Shown here: one piece after another, positions 46,926 to 57,845 of the stretch
Layout: every line of letters starts with the position of its first letter
How positions within the stretch are numbered: position 1 is the stretch's first letter
NCBI RefSeq assembly: GCF_024105665.1
Contig: NZ_JAAAMK010000002.1
Location: 186,001 to 250,000, forward strand
DNA: 64,000 bases
Direction: 5' to 3'
Origin: Aliihoeflea aestuarii
GTDB taxonomy: Bacteria; Pseudomonadota; Alphaproteobacteria; Rhizobiales; Rhizobiaceae
Position numbers and translations under genes: made by a program
The notes under the pieces: generated by a model
Seen by the model: only the letters and a program-made list of their open reading frames with translations
Databases searched by the model: none
What the model was told of the DNA's origin: nothing

Positions 46926-48023
46926 ATGGCAGATACGGGTGAGCTTAAACAACTTCCATTGAAATCCCTGCATGAGGCGGCCGGCGCGAAGTTCGGCGGG
47001 TTCGCCGGCTGGTCTATGCCGCTGACCTATCCGGCCGGCGTGATGAAGGAACATCTTCATTGCCGCGATGCGGCCGGATTGTTCGACATTTCCCACATGA
47101 AGCTCTTTGCGGTAAGCGGTCCGGGCGCCGCCGCAGCGCTTGCGCGCGCATGCCCGATCGACCCGAGAGCACTGCCTATCGGACAGGCGAAATACACGTT
47201 CTTTCTCGATGAAAACGGCGGAATCCTCGACGATCTGATCGTCACCCGCACGGGCGAAGAGCGCTTTATCGTCGTTGCCAATGCGGGCAATGCAGATGCG
47301 GACGAAGCGCAGTTGCGCGCGGTGGCATCTGCGTTCGACTGCACGGTGGAACCGCTCGACCGCGTCTTCCTCGCGCTTCAGGGACCGGCAGCCGCGCAGG
47401 TAGCGGCAGATGCCGGGATCGACGGGGCCGATCTCGTCTTCATGCAGGGCAAGGAAACGGATGACGGCTGGTTCATCAGCCGCAGCGGCTATACGGGGGA
47501 GGATGGCTTTGAGATCGCGCTTCCCGCAGGCGTGGCCCGCGCAGTTGCCGAGCGGCTTATCGGCGACGAACGCGTCGAATGGGTCGGCCTTGCCGCGCGC
47601 GACAGCTTGCGGCTGGAAGCCGGGCTTTGTCTTCACGGTCAGGACATCACCTCCGAAACGAACCCGGTCGATGCCGGGCTTTTATGGGCGATCCCGAAAG
47701 GTCTGCGTTCCGGCGGCGACTTCATCGGCGCGTCGGCCCTTGAAAAGGCGATTTCCGACGGCCCGGCGCGCAAACGCGTAGGCCTGAAACCGGAAGGACG
47801 CCAGCCCGTTCGCGCCGGCGCTGCGCTGGTCGATGGCGATGGAAACGCTGTCGGCATGGTTACATCAGGCGGCTTCGGCCCGTCCTTCGGCAGCCCGGTC
47901 GCAATGGGCTACGTATCCGTCGAGGCAAAAGAAAAACCGATCCTTGCAGAAGTGCGCGGCAACCGCCTGCCACTCCAGATCCACCCTCTTCCCTTTCAGC
48001 CACATCGCCAGCGCAAAGGATGA
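46926..48023 (+). CDS. gcvT: Glycine cleavage system T protein (aminomethyltransferase)
   Basis: GcvT takes the aminomethyl group from lipoyl-GcvH to tetrahydrofolate, releasing ammonia. The 365-residue protein shows the conserved opening [19 protein letters not shown], the folate-site residues around [13 protein letters not shown], and [16 protein letters not shown]. It also has [18 protein letters not shown]. Length is normal. ATG 46926 follows TGGAGG. It overlaps gcvH by ATGA. Expression should be set by the glycine riboswitch directly upstream. Confidence 0.96.
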   Translation: MADTGELKQLPLKSLHEAAGAKFGGFAGWSMPLTYPAGVMKEHLHCRDAAGLFDISHMKLFAVSGPGAAAALARACPIDPRALPIGQAKYTFFLDENGGILDDLIVTRTGEERFIVVANAGNADADEAQLRAVASAFDCTVEPLDRVFLALQGPAAAQVAADAGIDGADLVFMQGKETDDGWFISRSGYTGEDGFEIALPAGVARAVAERLIGDERVEWVGLAARDSLRLEAGLCLHGQDITSETNPVDAGLLWAIPKGLRSGGDFIGASALEKAISDGPARKRVGLKPEGRQPVRAGAALVDGDGNAVGMVTSGGFGPSFGSPVAMGYVSVEAKEKPILAEVRGNRLPLQIHPLPFQPHRQRKG

Positions 48024-48397
48024 CGCAGATGGCACAGACCTATTTCACCTCCGATCACGAATGGATCCGCGTCGAAGGCGATGTCGCCACTGTCGGCATC
48101 ACGAACTATGCGCAGGAACAGCTTGGCGACCTCGTCTTCGTCGAACTGCCGGAGACAGGCCGCGCGATCGCCAAGGGCGACACGGTGGTGGTCGTCGAAT
48201 CGGTCAAGGCGGCGTCGGACGTCTATGCGCCGATCGCCGGTGAAATTACCGAAGTGAACGATACGCTTTCGTCCGATCCGGCCCTCGTCAACTCGGCAGC
48301 GGAAAGCGGCGGCTGGCTCTGGAAGATGAAGCTCACGGACGCGGCTGATCTCGATGGTCTCATGGACCGCGCCGCCTACGACGCCACGACCGCCTGA
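48020..48397 (+). CDS. gcvH: Glycine cleavage system H protein
   Basis: GcvH is the lipoyl-carrying shuttle of the glycine cleavage complex. The 125-residue protein has the lipoylation lysine Lys63 in the standard motif [16 protein letters not shown]. Its fold is marked by [13 protein letters not shown] at the start and GGWLWKMKL near the end. The lipoyl group needs LipB, whose gene is at 4856-5566. The gene overlaps gcvT by ATGA and precedes gcvP by 14 bases. Confidence 0.97.
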   Translation: MTQMAQTYFTSDHEWIRVEGDVATVGITNYAQEQLGDLVFVELPETGRAIAKGDTVVVVESVKAASDVYAPIAGEITEVNDTLSSDPALVNSAAESGGWLWKMKLTDAADLDGLMDRAAYDATTA

Positions 48398-48411
48398 CAG
48401 GAGAAAGCCCG

Positions 48412-51192
48412 ATGAGCTTTGCCAACCGCCATATCGGACCCGGCCCGGCCGAGCAGCGCGAAATGCTGAAGGCGCTGGGCGTGACCTCGCTCGAAACGCT
48501 GATCGCGCAGGCCGTCCCAAAATCGATCCGCCTCGACCGTCCGCTCGATCTGCCTGCCCCGGCGAGCGAGCAGGATGCGCTTGCCGAACTCGGCGCAATG
48601 ATGGACCGCAACGTCGTCGCCAAGAGCTTCATCGGCCAAGGCTATCACGGCACCGACGTTCCGCCGGTCATCCAACGCAATCTCTTCGAGAACCCGGCCT
48701 GGTACACGGCCTATACGCCCTATCAGGCGGAGATCAGCCAGGGTCGCTTGGAAATGCTGTTTCATTTCCAGACGCTCGTAACGGAACTGACCGGACTTCC
48801 CGTCGCGTCGTCCTCGCTGCTGGACGAGGCGACGGCGGTCGCCGAAGCGATCGGCATCGCCTGGCGTCATCACCGAATGAAGCGCCCGAAAGTGGTCATC
48901 GCCGGCGCGTTGCACCCGCAAACGTTGGATGTAATCGAAACCCGCGCCGAACCGCTCGGCATTTCCATAGGCAACGGCAATGTCGATGAGGAGACGGCAG
49001 CACTCCTCATCCCGTGGCCCGACACTGCCGGCATGTTCGCCAATCATGCCGACGCCATCAAAGGCGCGAAGGAACGGGGCGCGGTCGTCATTTTCGTCGC
49101 CGATCCACTCGCGCTGGTCACGACGCAATCGCCTGCATCGCTCGGCGCGGAGATCGCCGTCGGCTCCATGCAGCGCTTCGGCGTGCCCATGGGCAATGGT
49201 GGCCCGCACGCCGCCTATTGCGCGGTGGACGACAAGTTCACGCGCCTGATGCCGGGCCGCATCGTCGGGCAGTCGGTCGATGCGGGTGGCCGGGTCGGGT
49301 ATCGACTGGCTCTTCAAACGCGCGAGCAGCACATCCGCCGGGACAAGGCGACGTCGAATATCTGTACGGCGCAGGCGCTTCTCGCCAACATGGCCGCCGC
49401 CTATGCGATCTGGCATGGCCCGCAGGGACTTCAGGCCATCGCGCAGCGTATCCACGGCCTTGCCGCGCGTCTCCATGCAGGCATGAAGGCCAAAGGCATC
49501 GAAGTTGCGGGCAACGCGTTTTTCGACACTGTCACGGTCAAGTCGAAACACGCCGAAGCGATCCTCGAAAAGACGATGGAGCGCGGGCTGTGGCTGCGCG
49601 ATCTCGGCGACGATCGCATCGGCATCACATTCGACGAGACTTCGACGGAAACCGATCTTCTCGCCATCGCCGATCTTTTCGGCCTCAAACTGCCGGATAA
49701 CGCGGACGCGCGCCTTCCGGGCAAGCGCGAAGGCGCATTCCTCAGCCAGCCCGTCTTCCACGAAAACCGGTCCGAAACGGAGATGATGCGGTTCCTGCGT
49801 CGTCTCGCGGACAAGGATCTGGCGCTCGACCGGGCGATGATTCCGCTCGGTTCATGCACCATGAAGCTCAACGCCGCGGCCGAGATGATGCCGGTGAGTT
49901 GGGCCGGCGTTGCGAATCTTCACCCCTTCGCGCCCGAGGGAAGCGCGGAAGGCTATCGCGCGATGTTCGATCAGATCGAGGCCTGGCTGGCGGAGATCAC
50001 CGGATTCGACGCCGTCTCGCTCCAGCCCAACGCCGGCAGCCAGGGCGAATATGCAGGGCTTCTGGCGATCCGCCGCTATCATCGCGCCAATGGCGACGAT
50101 CAGCGAACGGTCTGCCTCATCCCCTCCTCCGCCCACGGAACCAATCCGGCAAGCGCCTCGATGGCCGGTATGGATATCGTCGTCGTCAAATGCACGGATC
50201 ACGGCGACGTCGATGTGGACGATCTGAAGGCCAAGGTGGAGCAGCACGCCGAACGGCTTGCCGCCCTGATGATCACCTATCCCTCGACACATGGCGTGTT
50301 CGAGGAAGGCGTGCGCGACATCTGCCGGATCGTCCATGATCACGGCGGGCAGGTCTATCTCGATGGCGCGAACCTCAACGCGATGGTCGGCCTCGCGCGT
50401 CCCGGTGATCTCGGCGCCGACGTCTGCCACATGAACCTCCACAAGACCTTCTGCATCCCGCATGGCGGTGGCGGACCGGGCATCGGCCCCATCGGCGTCA
50501 AGGCGCATCTGGCGAAGTTCCTGCCGGGGCATGTGGCGGAAGGCTCGCGCAGCGCCGTCGCGGCCGCGCCGTTCGGCTCTGCCTCGATCCTGCCGATCAC
50601 CTGGATGTATATCCGCATGATGGGCGCGGCCGGGCTGAAACGCGCCACGGAAACCGCGATCCTGTCCGCTAACTACATCGCCGAGCGGCTCGAACGCAGC
50701 TATCCGGTGCTCTATCGTGGACGCAACGGGCGTGTTGCGCATGAGTGCATTCTCGACACGCGGGTCCTGAAAGACAGTGCCGGCATTTCCGTCGAGGATA
50801 TCGCGAAGCGGCTGATCGACTACGGCTTCCACGCGCCGACCATGTCGTGGCCCGTTGCCGGAACGCTGATGGTCGAGCCGACCGAATCCGAACCGAAGGC
50901 CGAACTCGACCGCTTCTGCGACGCGATGATCGCGATCGCCGCCGAAGCGGGCAAGGTCGCCTCCGGCACATGGCCGAAGGACGACAACCCGCTCGTCAAT
51001 GCGCCGCATCCGGCCATCGACCTGATGGCCGATGACTGGTCGCATCCCTATTCGCGGACAGAAGCGGCGTTTCCGGCAGGCGACGAAAATATGGCGTCGA
51101 AATACTGGCCGCCGGTTTCTCGCATCGACAATGTGGGAGGAGACCGCAACCTCGTATGCTCCTGCCCACCTCTGGAGGCGCTGGCGAGTTAG
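48412..51192 (+). CDS. gcvP: Glycine dehydrogenase (decarboxylating), P protein
   Basis: GcvP decarboxylates glycine and loads the aminomethyl group on GcvH. The 926-residue single-chain enzyme contains both halves found as separate subunits in other bacteria: an N-terminal half starting [20 protein letters not shown] and a C-terminal half with the PLP site. PLP is held by Lys678 in [16 protein letters not shown]. Length is slightly short of the ~950 usual but no part is missing. The TAG stop shares TTAG with the convergent diguanylate cyclase stop. Confidence 0.97.
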   Translation: MSFANRHIGPGPAEQREMLKALGVTSLETLIAQAVPKSIRLDRPLDLPAPASEQDALAELGAMMDRNVVAKSFIGQGYHGTDVPPVIQRNLFENPAWYTAYTPYQAEISQGRLEMLFHFQTLVTELTGLPVASSSLLDEATAVAEAIGIAWRHHRMKRPKVVIAGALHPQTLDVIETRAEPLGISIGNGNVDEETAALLIPWPDTAGMFANHADAIKGAKERGAVVIFVADPLALVTTQSPASLGAEIAVGSMQRFGVPMGNGGPHAAYCAVDDKFTRLMPGRIVGQSVDAGGRVGYRLALQTREQHIRRDKATSNICTAQALLANMAAAYAIWHGPQGLQAIAQRIHGLAARLHAGMKAKGIEVAGNAFFDTVTVKSKHAEAILEKTMERGLWLRDLGDDRIGITFDETSTETDLLAIADLFGLKLPDNADARLPGKREGAFLSQPVFHENRSETEMMRFLRRLADKDLALDRAMIPLGSCTMKLNAAAEMMPVSWAGVANLHPFAPEGSAEGYRAMFDQIEAWLAEITGFDAVSLQPNAGSQGEYAGLLAIRRYHRANGDDQRTVCLIPSSAHGTNPASASMAGMDIVVVKCTDHGDVDVDDLKAKVEQHAERLAALMITYPSTHGVFEEGVRDICRIVHDHGGQVYLDGANLNAMVGLARPGDLGADVCHMNLHKTFCIPHGGGGPGIGPIGVKAHLAKFLPGHVAEGSRSAVAAAPFGSASILPITWMYIRMMGAAGLKRATETAILSANYIAERLERSYPVLYRGRNGRVAHECILDTRVLKDSAGISVEDIAKRLIDYGFHAPTMSWPVAGTLMVEPTESEPKAELDRFCDAMIAIAAEAGKVASGTWPKDDNPLVNAPHPAIDLMADDWSHPYSRTEAAFPAGDENMASKYWPPVSRIDNVGGDRNLVCSCPPLEALAS

Positions 51193-52337
51193 ATTGCCAA
51201 CCGCAGATTGCCCTCGATCTCGACCCTATTGCGGCCAGCCTTCTTGGCCGCATAAAGGGCACTGTCCGCTCGGGCGAGCACGTCGCTGACCGAAGGACGC
51301 CGATCGTCGCCAAATCCGATGCCGGCACTGACGGTGCACCTGTACAAGCCGTTGCCGACGAATTCTTCGTCGGCAAGCATTGCGCAGATGCGCCTTACCG
51401 TGGATGCGGCGTTCTCACCGTCCGTGCGCGGCATGAAGAGCGCGAACTCCTCCCCGCCAAGCCTTATGGCGATATCCCGGTTGCGCTTGCCGTCTTCGAG
51501 GATGTTGGCAAACCGAACCAGCACCTCGTCGCCGCTCGCATGGCCGTGCCGGTCGTTGATCTGCTTGAAATGATCGAGATCGAAGATGGCGATTGCCGCA
51601 TACGAACCGAGTGCCTTGTCCGGCACTGTGAGGATCATTCCGCGGCGGTTGAGCAGACCCGTCAGAGGATCGGTCACAGCTTCGAACCGATGATGCTGGG
51701 CAAGACGCGTCTGGTCGAGCGCAACCGAAAGCGCACCTGCGCCGGTCATGCCGATGATGGCCACGACGATGTTCACGCGCTCGGCCCAATTGTCAGGCAC
51801 GCCATTTACGATCCATTCGCCGTTCGCAAGCAAGACAATGCCACAAAGCCCGAATGACAGGGCTGCCACGTAATAGAGAGCCGCCATGAGAAGGAGAGGC
51901 CCCGCCTGCGACCGGTTTTTGAAGTATAGATTTCCCGAAATGACGAGCAGAACGGTCGCTGCGGCATATTGAGCGATGAATGCGACGCCGTCCAGACCGG
52001 CGAAGAGCGGCGGCAATGACAGCGCCAGTGAGACGGTCATGGGAACTGCGACGTGCCGTGGCCGTATCGGCATGGCGAAAAACTGTCGCGTCGCGCAATA
52101 GATGAAGGCGAACCCCAGTGGCAGCAAGGCGACCATCAAGGCGCCCGTGAATGCCTGCGGATTCCTGGAATAGAAGGAATAGGCAACGACGTGGGCGACG
52201 AGAGCGAGAATGCCGATTGCCCATGTCAGTTTGAACACGTCGCGTCGTGACGCGAACCAGAAGGCGATCATCGTGCTCGACAGGCACACGCCGGAGATGA
52301 CAGTTGCCAGAAGAAGAGACCCGTAATCGACAGCCAT
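51189..52337 (-). CDS. Membrane diguanylate cyclase (GGDEF)
   Basis: A 382-residue protein that should make cyclic di-GMP. The first ~200 residues form six or seven membrane helices ([20 protein letters not shown] onward) without a recognised ligand motif. The C-terminal GGDEF domain starts at [12 protein letters not shown], with [15 protein letters not shown] and the active motif RLGGEEF. The inhibitory site RNRD lies five residues before it, as in PleD. It ends in [17 protein letters not shown]-like family sequence. ATG 52337 is chosen because a much longer upstream frame antisense to parE is not supported. A small GC hairpin sits 20 bases before it. Confidence 0.9.
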   Translation of the reverse strand: MAVDYGSLLLATVISGVCLSSTMIAFWFASRRDVFKLTWAIGILALVAHVVAYSFYSRNPQAFTGALMVALLPLGFAFIYCATRQFFAMPIRPRHVAVPMTVSLALSLPPLFAGLDGVAFIAQYAAATVLLVISGNLYFKNRSQAGPLLLMAALYYVAALSFGLCGIVLLANGEWIVNGVPDNWAERVNIVVAIIGMTGAGALSVALDQTRLAQHHRFEAVTDPLTGLLNRRGMILTVPDKALGSYAAIAIFDLDHFKQINDRHGHASGDEVLVRFANILEDGKRNRDIAIRLGGEEFALFMPRTDGENAASTVRRICAMLADEEFVGNGLYRCTVSAGIGFGDDRRPSVSDVLARADSALYAAKKAGRNRVEIEGNLRLAI

Positions 52338-52583
52338 CACGCCACCCCGCGCCAAACACCTGCCCCCGCAGGTATCCACATTTACTCCGTCAATTGTTCC
52401 TAATCGATTACACTTGCCATTCCACTTTTTGATGAACGTCGTCGTCATGCGCACCGGCCTGTGGACGAATCGGGAACGATACCCTTCAATTTTGCCGCGA
52501 TCTCCTGCATTAGAGCGTTTCCTTCTATCATGAGAAAGAGCGGATATATCCTCCGCTGATTCGCAAACGGACGATCCTGTGCC

Positions 52584-54641
52584 ATGGACGACAACAATGA
52601 TCTTTTCGGCGATCTCGGCGGCACGGCCCTGCCGGTAAAGCCGTCCGCACGCCCTGTCGATCCTATCGTAGCCGCGTCCAGGCGTTCCGCGACACCGGCG
52701 CCGCGTGAGGCGAGCGATGGATACAGCGCAGCCGACATCGAGGTCCTGGAAGGACTTGAGCCCGTGCGCCGGCGGCCCGGCATGTATATCGGCGGCACCG
52801 ATGAAAAGGCGTTGCATCACCTCTTCGCCGAAGTCATCGACAACTCGATGGACGAGGCGGTCGCAGGTCACGCGACCTTCATCGAGGTCGAACTCTCGGC
52901 CGACGGATTTCTTTCGGTGACCGATAACGGGCGCGGCATTCCGGTCGATCCGCACCCGAAGTTCAAGGATAAATCGGCGCTCGAGGTCATTATGACCACG
53001 CTGCATGCGGGCGGAAAGTTCGATTCGAAGGTCTACGAGACCTCAGGCGGCCTCCACGGTGTCGGCGTTTCGGTCGTCAACGCGCTGTCGGACGATCTCG
53101 AGGTGGAAGTGGCGCGAGGCCGCAAGCTTTATCGCCAACGCTTCTCCCGCGGCATCCCGCAGGGCGGGCTGGAGGTCGTCGGCGATGTGCAAAACAGGCG
53201 CGGTACGAAGGTGCGGTTTCATCCCGATGCGCAGATTTTCGGCGACAAGGCGAAGTTCGAGCCCGCACGCCTCTACAAGATGGCGCGCTCCAAAGCGTAT
53301 CTGTTCGGCGGCGTCGAGATCCGCTGGTCGTGCGATCCCTCGCTCATCGGGGAAAAGGACCCGACGCCGGACAAGGCGACGTTCCATTTCCCCGGCGGAT
53401 TGAAGGACTATCTGCTTGCCTCGCTCGGCACGGACTATCAGGTCACACGCGAACCTTTCGCCGGCAGGAGCGAGAAATCGGGCGGCCATGGCTCACTCGA
53501 ATGGGCCGTGACGTGGCACGGCGGCGACGGTTTCCTCAATTCCTATTGCAACACGATCCCGACGCCTGAAGGCGGCACGCACGAGACGGGCATGCGCAAC
53601 GCGCTTTTGCGCGGCCTGCGCGCCTATGCGGATCTGACCGGCAACAAGCGCGCCTCGATCGTCACGGCCGAGGACGTGATGATTTCGGTCGCAGGAATGC
53701 TCTCGGTCTTCATCCGTGAGCCCGAATTCGTCGGGCAGACGAAGGATCGCCTGGCGACCGGCGAGGCGCAGCGCATCGTCGAGAACGCGGTACGCGATCC
53801 GTTCGACCACTGGCTTGCGGACAATCCGCAGGAGGCGTCGAAACTTCTGGACTGGGTCATCGCTCGCGCCGACGAACGTGTGCGCCGCAGGCAGGAGAAG
53901 GAAGTCAGCCGAAAGAGCGCGGTCCGCAAATTGCGCCTGCCGGGCAAACTGGCCGACTGCACCCAGAACGCCGCTGCCGGCGCCGAAATCTTCATCGTGG
54001 AGGGTGATTCGGCCGGAGGCTCCGCCAAGCAGGCCCGCGACCGCGCCAGCCAGGCCGTGCTGCCGTTGCGCGGCAAGATCCTGAACGTCGCCAGCGCCGG
54101 CCGCGAAAAGCTCACCGCCAACCAGCAGATCGCCGACCTCATCCAGGCGCTCGGCTGCGGCACGCGATCGAAATATCGCGACGAGGATTTGCGCTACGAC
54201 CGCGTGATCATAATGACGGACGCCGACGTTGACGGCGCCCATATCGCCGCGCTTCTGATCACCTTCTTCTATCAGGAAATGCCCGAACTCATTCGCGACG
54301 GACATCTCTATATGGCCGTTCCTCCCCTTTACAAGCTGACGCAGGGCGGCAAGACCATGTATGCGCGCGACGACGCCCACAAGGACGAACTCCTGCGCAC
54401 CGAGTTCACCGGGCGCGGCAAGGTCGAGATCGGTCGTTTCAAAGGTCTGGGTGAAATGATGGCCAGCCAGCTCAAGGAAACGACGATGGACCCGAAGAAG
54501 CGCACGCTTCTGCGCGTCGAGGTTCAGGAAGCCGAGGATGAAACGCGCGCTTCGGTCGATGCGCTGATGGGCACGAAGCCCGAAGCGCGTTTCCGGTTCA
54601 TTCAGGACCGCGCGGAATTCGCCGACGAGCTGGATATCTGA
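52584..54641 (+). CDS. parE: DNA topoisomerase IV subunit B
   Basis: ParE is the ATPase subunit of topoisomerase IV, which unlinks daughter chromosomes. The 685-residue protein has the GHKL ATPase site (EVIDNSMDEAVAG and DNGRGIP), a transducer domain, and the TOPRIM motif VEGDSAGGSAKQARDR followed by IIMTDADVDGAHIA. The sequence QARDRASQAVLPLRGKILN and the length fit ParE better than GyrB. A ~50-residue polar N-terminal extension is present. The gene is monocistronic. A weak inverted repeat (AGCGGA/TCCGCT) lies near 52536-52554. No LexA box is visible here. Confidence 0.93.
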   Translation: MDDNNDLFGDLGGTALPVKPSARPVDPIVAASRRSATPAPREASDGYSAADIEVLEGLEPVRRRPGMYIGGTDEKALHHLFAEVIDNSMDEAVAGHATFIEVELSADGFLSVTDNGRGIPVDPHPKFKDKSALEVIMTTLHAGGKFDSKVYETSGGLHGVGVSVVNALSDDLEVEVARGRKLYRQRFSRGIPQGGLEVVGDVQNRRGTKVRFHPDAQIFGDKAKFEPARLYKMARSKAYLFGGVEIRWSCDPSLIGEKDPTPDKATFHFPGGLKDYLLASLGTDYQVTREPFAGRSEKSGGHGSLEWAVTWHGGDGFLNSYCNTIPTPEGGTHETGMRNALLRGLRAYADLTGNKRASIVTAEDVMISVAGMLSVFIREPEFVGQTKDRLATGEAQRIVENAVRDPFDHWLADNPQEASKLLDWVIARADERVRRRQEKEVSRKSAVRKLRLPGKLADCTQNAAAGAEIFIVEGDSAGGSAKQARDRASQAVLPLRGKILNVASAGREKLTANQQIADLIQALGCGTRSKYRDEDLRYDRVIIMTDADVDGAHIAALLITFFYQEMPELIRDGHLYMAVPPLYKLTQGGKTMYARDDAHKDELLRTEFTGRGKVEIGRFKGLGEMMASQLKETTMDPKKRTLLRVEVQEAEDETRASVDALMGTKPEARFRFIQDRAEFADELDI

Positions 54642-54664
54642 CGTAATCTGAAAGATCGCGGCGC

Positions 54665-55801
54665 TTAGGCGGCGATCGACCGGGACGTTTCGATCGCGGA
54701 AGCACGGATCGCATCGGACTGGATTTGACGCAACAGACTGACGATCGCGACCGATTGCGGATCGGAACTTCCCGTCAGACAGTCGATCATCACCTGACTT
54801 GCCTCTCGTGGGCCGCCTATATGGTCGCCGCGCATGGAAGCACGCCACAGATGGATCGCCGCGGTCAGCGGTGGATGTATAGACGGCGCGAAACCGGCTT
54901 TGTCGAAAAGAGCGACCAGCGCCAGATCGCGACCCGAAACGATAAGGGTCCGCACCCGATCCTGCGGTATGGATGCCAGATGCGCCGCGAGATGACCGAA
55001 AAAATCGACCTTGCCGCCCGCAATGCAGCGCAGGACGAGCGCCGTCGTCAATTCGCCGGACTGGCGCAATCGATCGACGAGAGACGAGAACTCGGCCGGG
55101 CGTGACCGGTCGATGAGCGAGACAGACGAGCGCGCGCAGGCGTCGCGCGTAACCCTTGCCGCCCGATCCGTTCCGATCAGGGCGCACACGAATGACGACT
55201 GGCGCAGAACGTCGCCAAGACTTGCCAGAAGCCGATGCCGGCAATCGATGGGAAGGCGAGGATCGCGGATCAGGATTTCGCGCAACTCGCCGTCGGTTCC
55301 GAAGCGCTCCACCATTCGGCGAAAGCACCAGGCAAGAATGTCGGCGTCCTCGTTGCGGGCAAGCTCGATCACCGCCTCTAGTGCGCCGAGTTCGCATAGG
55401 GCCGCGGCGACGCGTGCCGTCAAGGCGGGGCGGCGCGCGATCATAGTCTGGCCCTTTGCATCCAGTGTAGCGGCCAGTTCGATGAGGTCGCCCTCGCCCA
55501 ACAGCGGCGATCGCAGCAGGATCGACCCGGCGACGCCGGGCTGGTCCTTTGCCAGATGAAGAACGATGTGAAGCGGTGCGCGGCTGCTGCCGGCCAATGA
55601 CGTGGCGATGGCTGCGCGAACCTTCGGGGACGGATCATCGGCCAGAAGCGTCAGAGCGCACTCGGCCGCATGCCGTTCATCTGCGAACGTGCCGATATCG
55701 AGATATAGATTTGCGAGATACTCGGCCGCCGTCGCACGATCTGCCGCCCGCGTCGAGCGCAGGAACCGTTCCGCAGTTGCAGTCGTCACTTTAGCCCCCA
55801 T
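54665..55801 (-). CDS. DUF2336 domain protein
   Basis: A 378-residue, mostly helical protein of the DUF2336 family found in alphaproteobacteria. The N-terminal half reads like HEAT-type helical repeats, for example ALTLLADDPSPKVRAAIATS and AATLDAKGQTMIARRPALTA. The C-terminal part is more variable. No signal peptide, membrane segment or catalytic motif is visible. Some family members sit beside signalling genes, but none has a proven function that I can name. It is convergent with parE (23 bases) and divergent from the maoC-like gene. Confidence 0.8.
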   Translation of the reverse strand: MGAKVTTATAERFLRSTRAADRATAAEYLANLYLDIGTFADERHAAECALTLLADDPSPKVRAAIATSLAGSSRAPLHIVLHLAKDQPGVAGSILLRSPLLGEGDLIELAATLDAKGQTMIARRPALTARVAAALCELGALEAVIELARNEDADILAWCFRRMVERFGTDGELREILIRDPRLPIDCRHRLLASLGDVLRQSSFVCALIGTDRAARVTRDACARSSVSLIDRSRPAEFSSLVDRLRQSGELTTALVLRCIAGGKVDFFGHLAAHLASIPQDRVRTLIVSGRDLALVALFDKAGFAPSIHPPLTAAIHLWRASMRGDHIGGPREASQVMIDCLTGSSDPQSVAIVSLLRQIQSDAIRASAIETSRSIAA

Positions 55802-55893
55802 CGCAAACTCCGGTGGACGCTAGCGCGAATTGGTTTACGAACGGTTCACCATATTCTTTAAGGCATGCGAGCAAGATGCGAGGAGGCACAAAC

Positions 55894-56346
55894 ATGGCTG
55901 GGCTCTATCTGGAGGAGTTCGTTCCGGGCGAGGTGATCCGTCACGTACTGACCAAGTCGATCACCGAGAGCGACAACATGCTCTTCTCGGTCATGACGCT
56001 GAATCCGCAGCCGCTGCATATCGATTTTGATTTCGCCGCCAAGAGCGAATGGGGCAAGCCGCTGGTCAATTCGCTGTTCACGCTCGGCCTGATGATCGGC
56101 ATTTCGGTACATGACACGACGCTGGGAACAACCATCGGCAATCTTGGCATGACCGATACGGCCTTCCCGCATCCCCTCTTCCATGGCGATACGATGCGTG
56201 TGGAAACCGAAATCAAGTCCGTGCGCCCGTCGAAGTCGAAACCGGATCGGGGCGTCGTCGAGTTCGAGCATCGAGCCTATAACCAGAACAATGTTCTGGT
56301 CGCCAGATGCACGCGTCAGGCGATGATGCTGCGGAAGCCGGCCTGA
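55894..56346 (+). CDS. MaoC-family hydratase/dehydratase
   Basis: A 150-residue hot-dog-fold protein of the MaoC family, which adds or removes water on acyl-CoA thioesters. The active site is in DNMLFSVMTLNPQPLHIDFD (Asn, Asp and His region) with FGRPLVNS-like sequence KSEWGKPLVNSLFTLGLMIG after it. HPLFHGDTMRVETEI is the typical second part. ATG 55894 follows AGGAGG. It overlaps the citE-like gene by one base (TGATG). This pair is common in Hyphomicrobiales, and the two probably act on the same CoA ester. Substrate is unknown. Confidence 0.9.
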   Translation: MAGLYLEEFVPGEVIRHVLTKSITESDNMLFSVMTLNPQPLHIDFDFAAKSEWGKPLVNSLFTLGLMIGISVHDTTLGTTIGNLGMTDTAFPHPLFHGDTMRVETEIKSVRPSKSKPDRGVVEFEHRAYNQNNVLVARCTRQAMMLRKPA

Positions 56347-57218
56347 TGCGGTCGCTGCTCTTCGTTCCCGGCGATTCCGAACGCAAGCTGGAAAAAGGAC
56401 TGCAATCGGGCGCCGACGCGCTCATCATCGATCTTGAGGATTCGGTCTCAGCCGCGAACAAGCAGGCCGCGCGGGCGCTGACGGCCGAATTCCTTGCCGC
56501 GCACAGTGAAAGGACCGCCATTTTACTCGTGCGGCTCAATGATTTGTCCACCGGGCTGACGGACGACGATCTTGCCGCCATCATGGCGGGCGCCCCCGAC
56601 GCGATCATGCTGCCGAAAGCCGGCGGGCTCGACGATGTCGTCCGGCTTTCGGCAAAGCTGCGGGTCCATGAAGCGAACCATGGGCTGGCCGACCGCGTGA
56701 CCGGCATTCTTCCGATCATCACCGAAACGGGCGCGGGCGTTCTCAATGCGCACACTTACGCGCCGGATTCGCGGCTCATCGGTCTGACATGGGGCGCCGA
56801 AGATTTGTCGGCGGAAATCGGTGCGTCCGTCACGCGACGGGGGGACGGTGAATATACGGACGTTTTCCGGCTGGCGCGGGCGGTGACGCTTCTGGCCGCC
56901 AGCGCCGCGCAAGTCGCCGCGATCGATACGGTGTTTCCGAATTTTCGCGACGAAGACGGCTTCCGGCGCGATTGTGAGCACGCCGTACGGGATGGCTTTA
57001 CCGGACGCATGGCAATCCACCCCGCGCAGGTGCCCGTCATCAATGCGGTGTTTACGCCCTCGGCCGAGGCGATTGCCCACGCGCGGGCCATAGTCGATGC
57101 TTTTGCGGACGCCGGAAATCCGGGCGTCGTCGGCATCGACGGTGCCATGTATGACCGCCCGCATTTGAAGCGGGCCGAGCGCCTGCTTCAACGCGCCCGC
57201 GTCGCCGGCCTCGCCTGA
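56346..57218 (+). CDS. HpcH/HpaI aldolase family CoA-ester lyase (CitE-like)
   Basis: A 290-residue TIM-barrel protein of the CitE/malyl-CoA lyase family. Landmarks are RSLLFVPGDSERKLEKGL at the start, ALIIDLEDSV with metal-binding acids, ILLVRLND, IMLPKAGG, PIITETGAGVLN and LTWGAEDLSAEIGA. Near the end, FTGRMAIHPAQVPVIN is conserved. No citrate lyase partner genes (citD, citF) are present. A lyase for malyl-, citramalyl- or similar CoA esters is therefore more likely than citrate lyase. It is coupled to the maoC-like gene by TGATG. Confidence 0.9.
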   Translation: MRSLLFVPGDSERKLEKGLQSGADALIIDLEDSVSAANKQAARALTAEFLAAHSERTAILLVRLNDLSTGLTDDDLAAIMAGAPDAIMLPKAGGLDDVVRLSAKLRVHEANHGLADRVTGILPIITETGAGVLNAHTYAPDSRLIGLTWGAEDLSAEIGASVTRRGDGEYTDVFRLARAVTLLAASAAQVAAIDTVFPNFRDEDGFRRDCEHAVRDGFTGRMAIHPAQVPVINAVFTPSAEAIAHARAIVDAFADAGNPGVVGIDGAMYDRPHLKRAERLLQRARVAGLA

Positions 57219-57845
57219 TCAGCCGGTCTTTGCGGGCTTGGTGTCGGCCCAGCGCGGGCGGCGCATCTGGAACGTTTCGGTTACGGCGGCGTAGTCCATG
57301 TAGCCGAGGCGAGCGACCGTGCCCGCCTTGACGATGTCGAACAGACCATCGGTCATCACGGCCTCGTCGATATGGATGCCCACCACCTCACCGAAGACGA
57401 CGAATCGCTCTCCGGTCTTGCCGTCGAGGCCCTTGGGCTCGAGGATTTCCGTGACCTTGCATTCGAGCGCCGCCAGCGCACCCTCGACGCGAGGCGGCCT
57501 GACCATGCGTGAGAGTGCGGGCGTCAGTCCGGCATAGTCGAATTCCGAAACGCCGCGCGGCGCATCGACGGCGGACGCGTTCATCTGCTCGACGAGCGCC
57601 TGCCCCACCAGATTGACGACGAACTCCCCGCTCTCGCGGGCAAACACAACGCTGTCCTTTTCGCCTTCGGACGAGAACATCACGAGATGCGGATGCGTCG
57701 AAAGCGCATTGAAGAACGAATAGGGCGCCAGATTCACGTCGCCCTTGGCGTTGATCGAGGAAATCCAGCCGATCGGCCGCGGCGCGACGATGGCCTTGAA
57801 AGGGTCGTGCGGCAGGCCGTGGCCCTTGGCGGGTTCGTAGAACAT
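57219..57845 (-). CDS. Flavin reductase-like FMN-binding protein
   Basis: A 208-residue protein of the flavin reductase-like (split-barrel FMN-binding) family. Landmarks are KAIVAPRPIGWISSINAKGD, NLAPYSFFNALS and VFARESGEFVVNLV, which form the FMN pocket, with GEVVGIHID later. Members reduce or bind FMN, and some supply it to monooxygenases. ATG 57845 overlaps the stop of the nitroreductase gene by one base, so these two FMN proteins are made together. The stop is directly adjacent to the citE-like stop (TGATCA). Confidence 0.88.
   Translation of the reverse strand: MFYEPAKGHGLPHDPFKAIVAPRPIGWISSINAKGDVNLAPYSFFNALSTHPHLVMFSSEGEKDSVVFARESGEFVVNLVGQALVEQMNASAVDAPRGVSEFDYAGLTPALSRMVRPPRVEGALAALECKVTEILEPKGLDGKTGERFVVFGEVVGIHIDEAVMTDGLFDIVKAGTVARLGYMDYAAVTETFQMRRPRWADTKPAKTG

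Noticed and set aside
52441-52583. LexA box upstream of parE
   Set aside because: parE is SOS-linked in some relatives, so I looked for one, but there is no GTTC-N7-GTTC or GAAC-N7-GAAC in the spacer.
52338-53006. Long N-terminal extension of the diguanylate cyclase
   Set aside because: The extension runs antisense through parE and has no coding character. ATG 52337 gives a proper first membrane helix.
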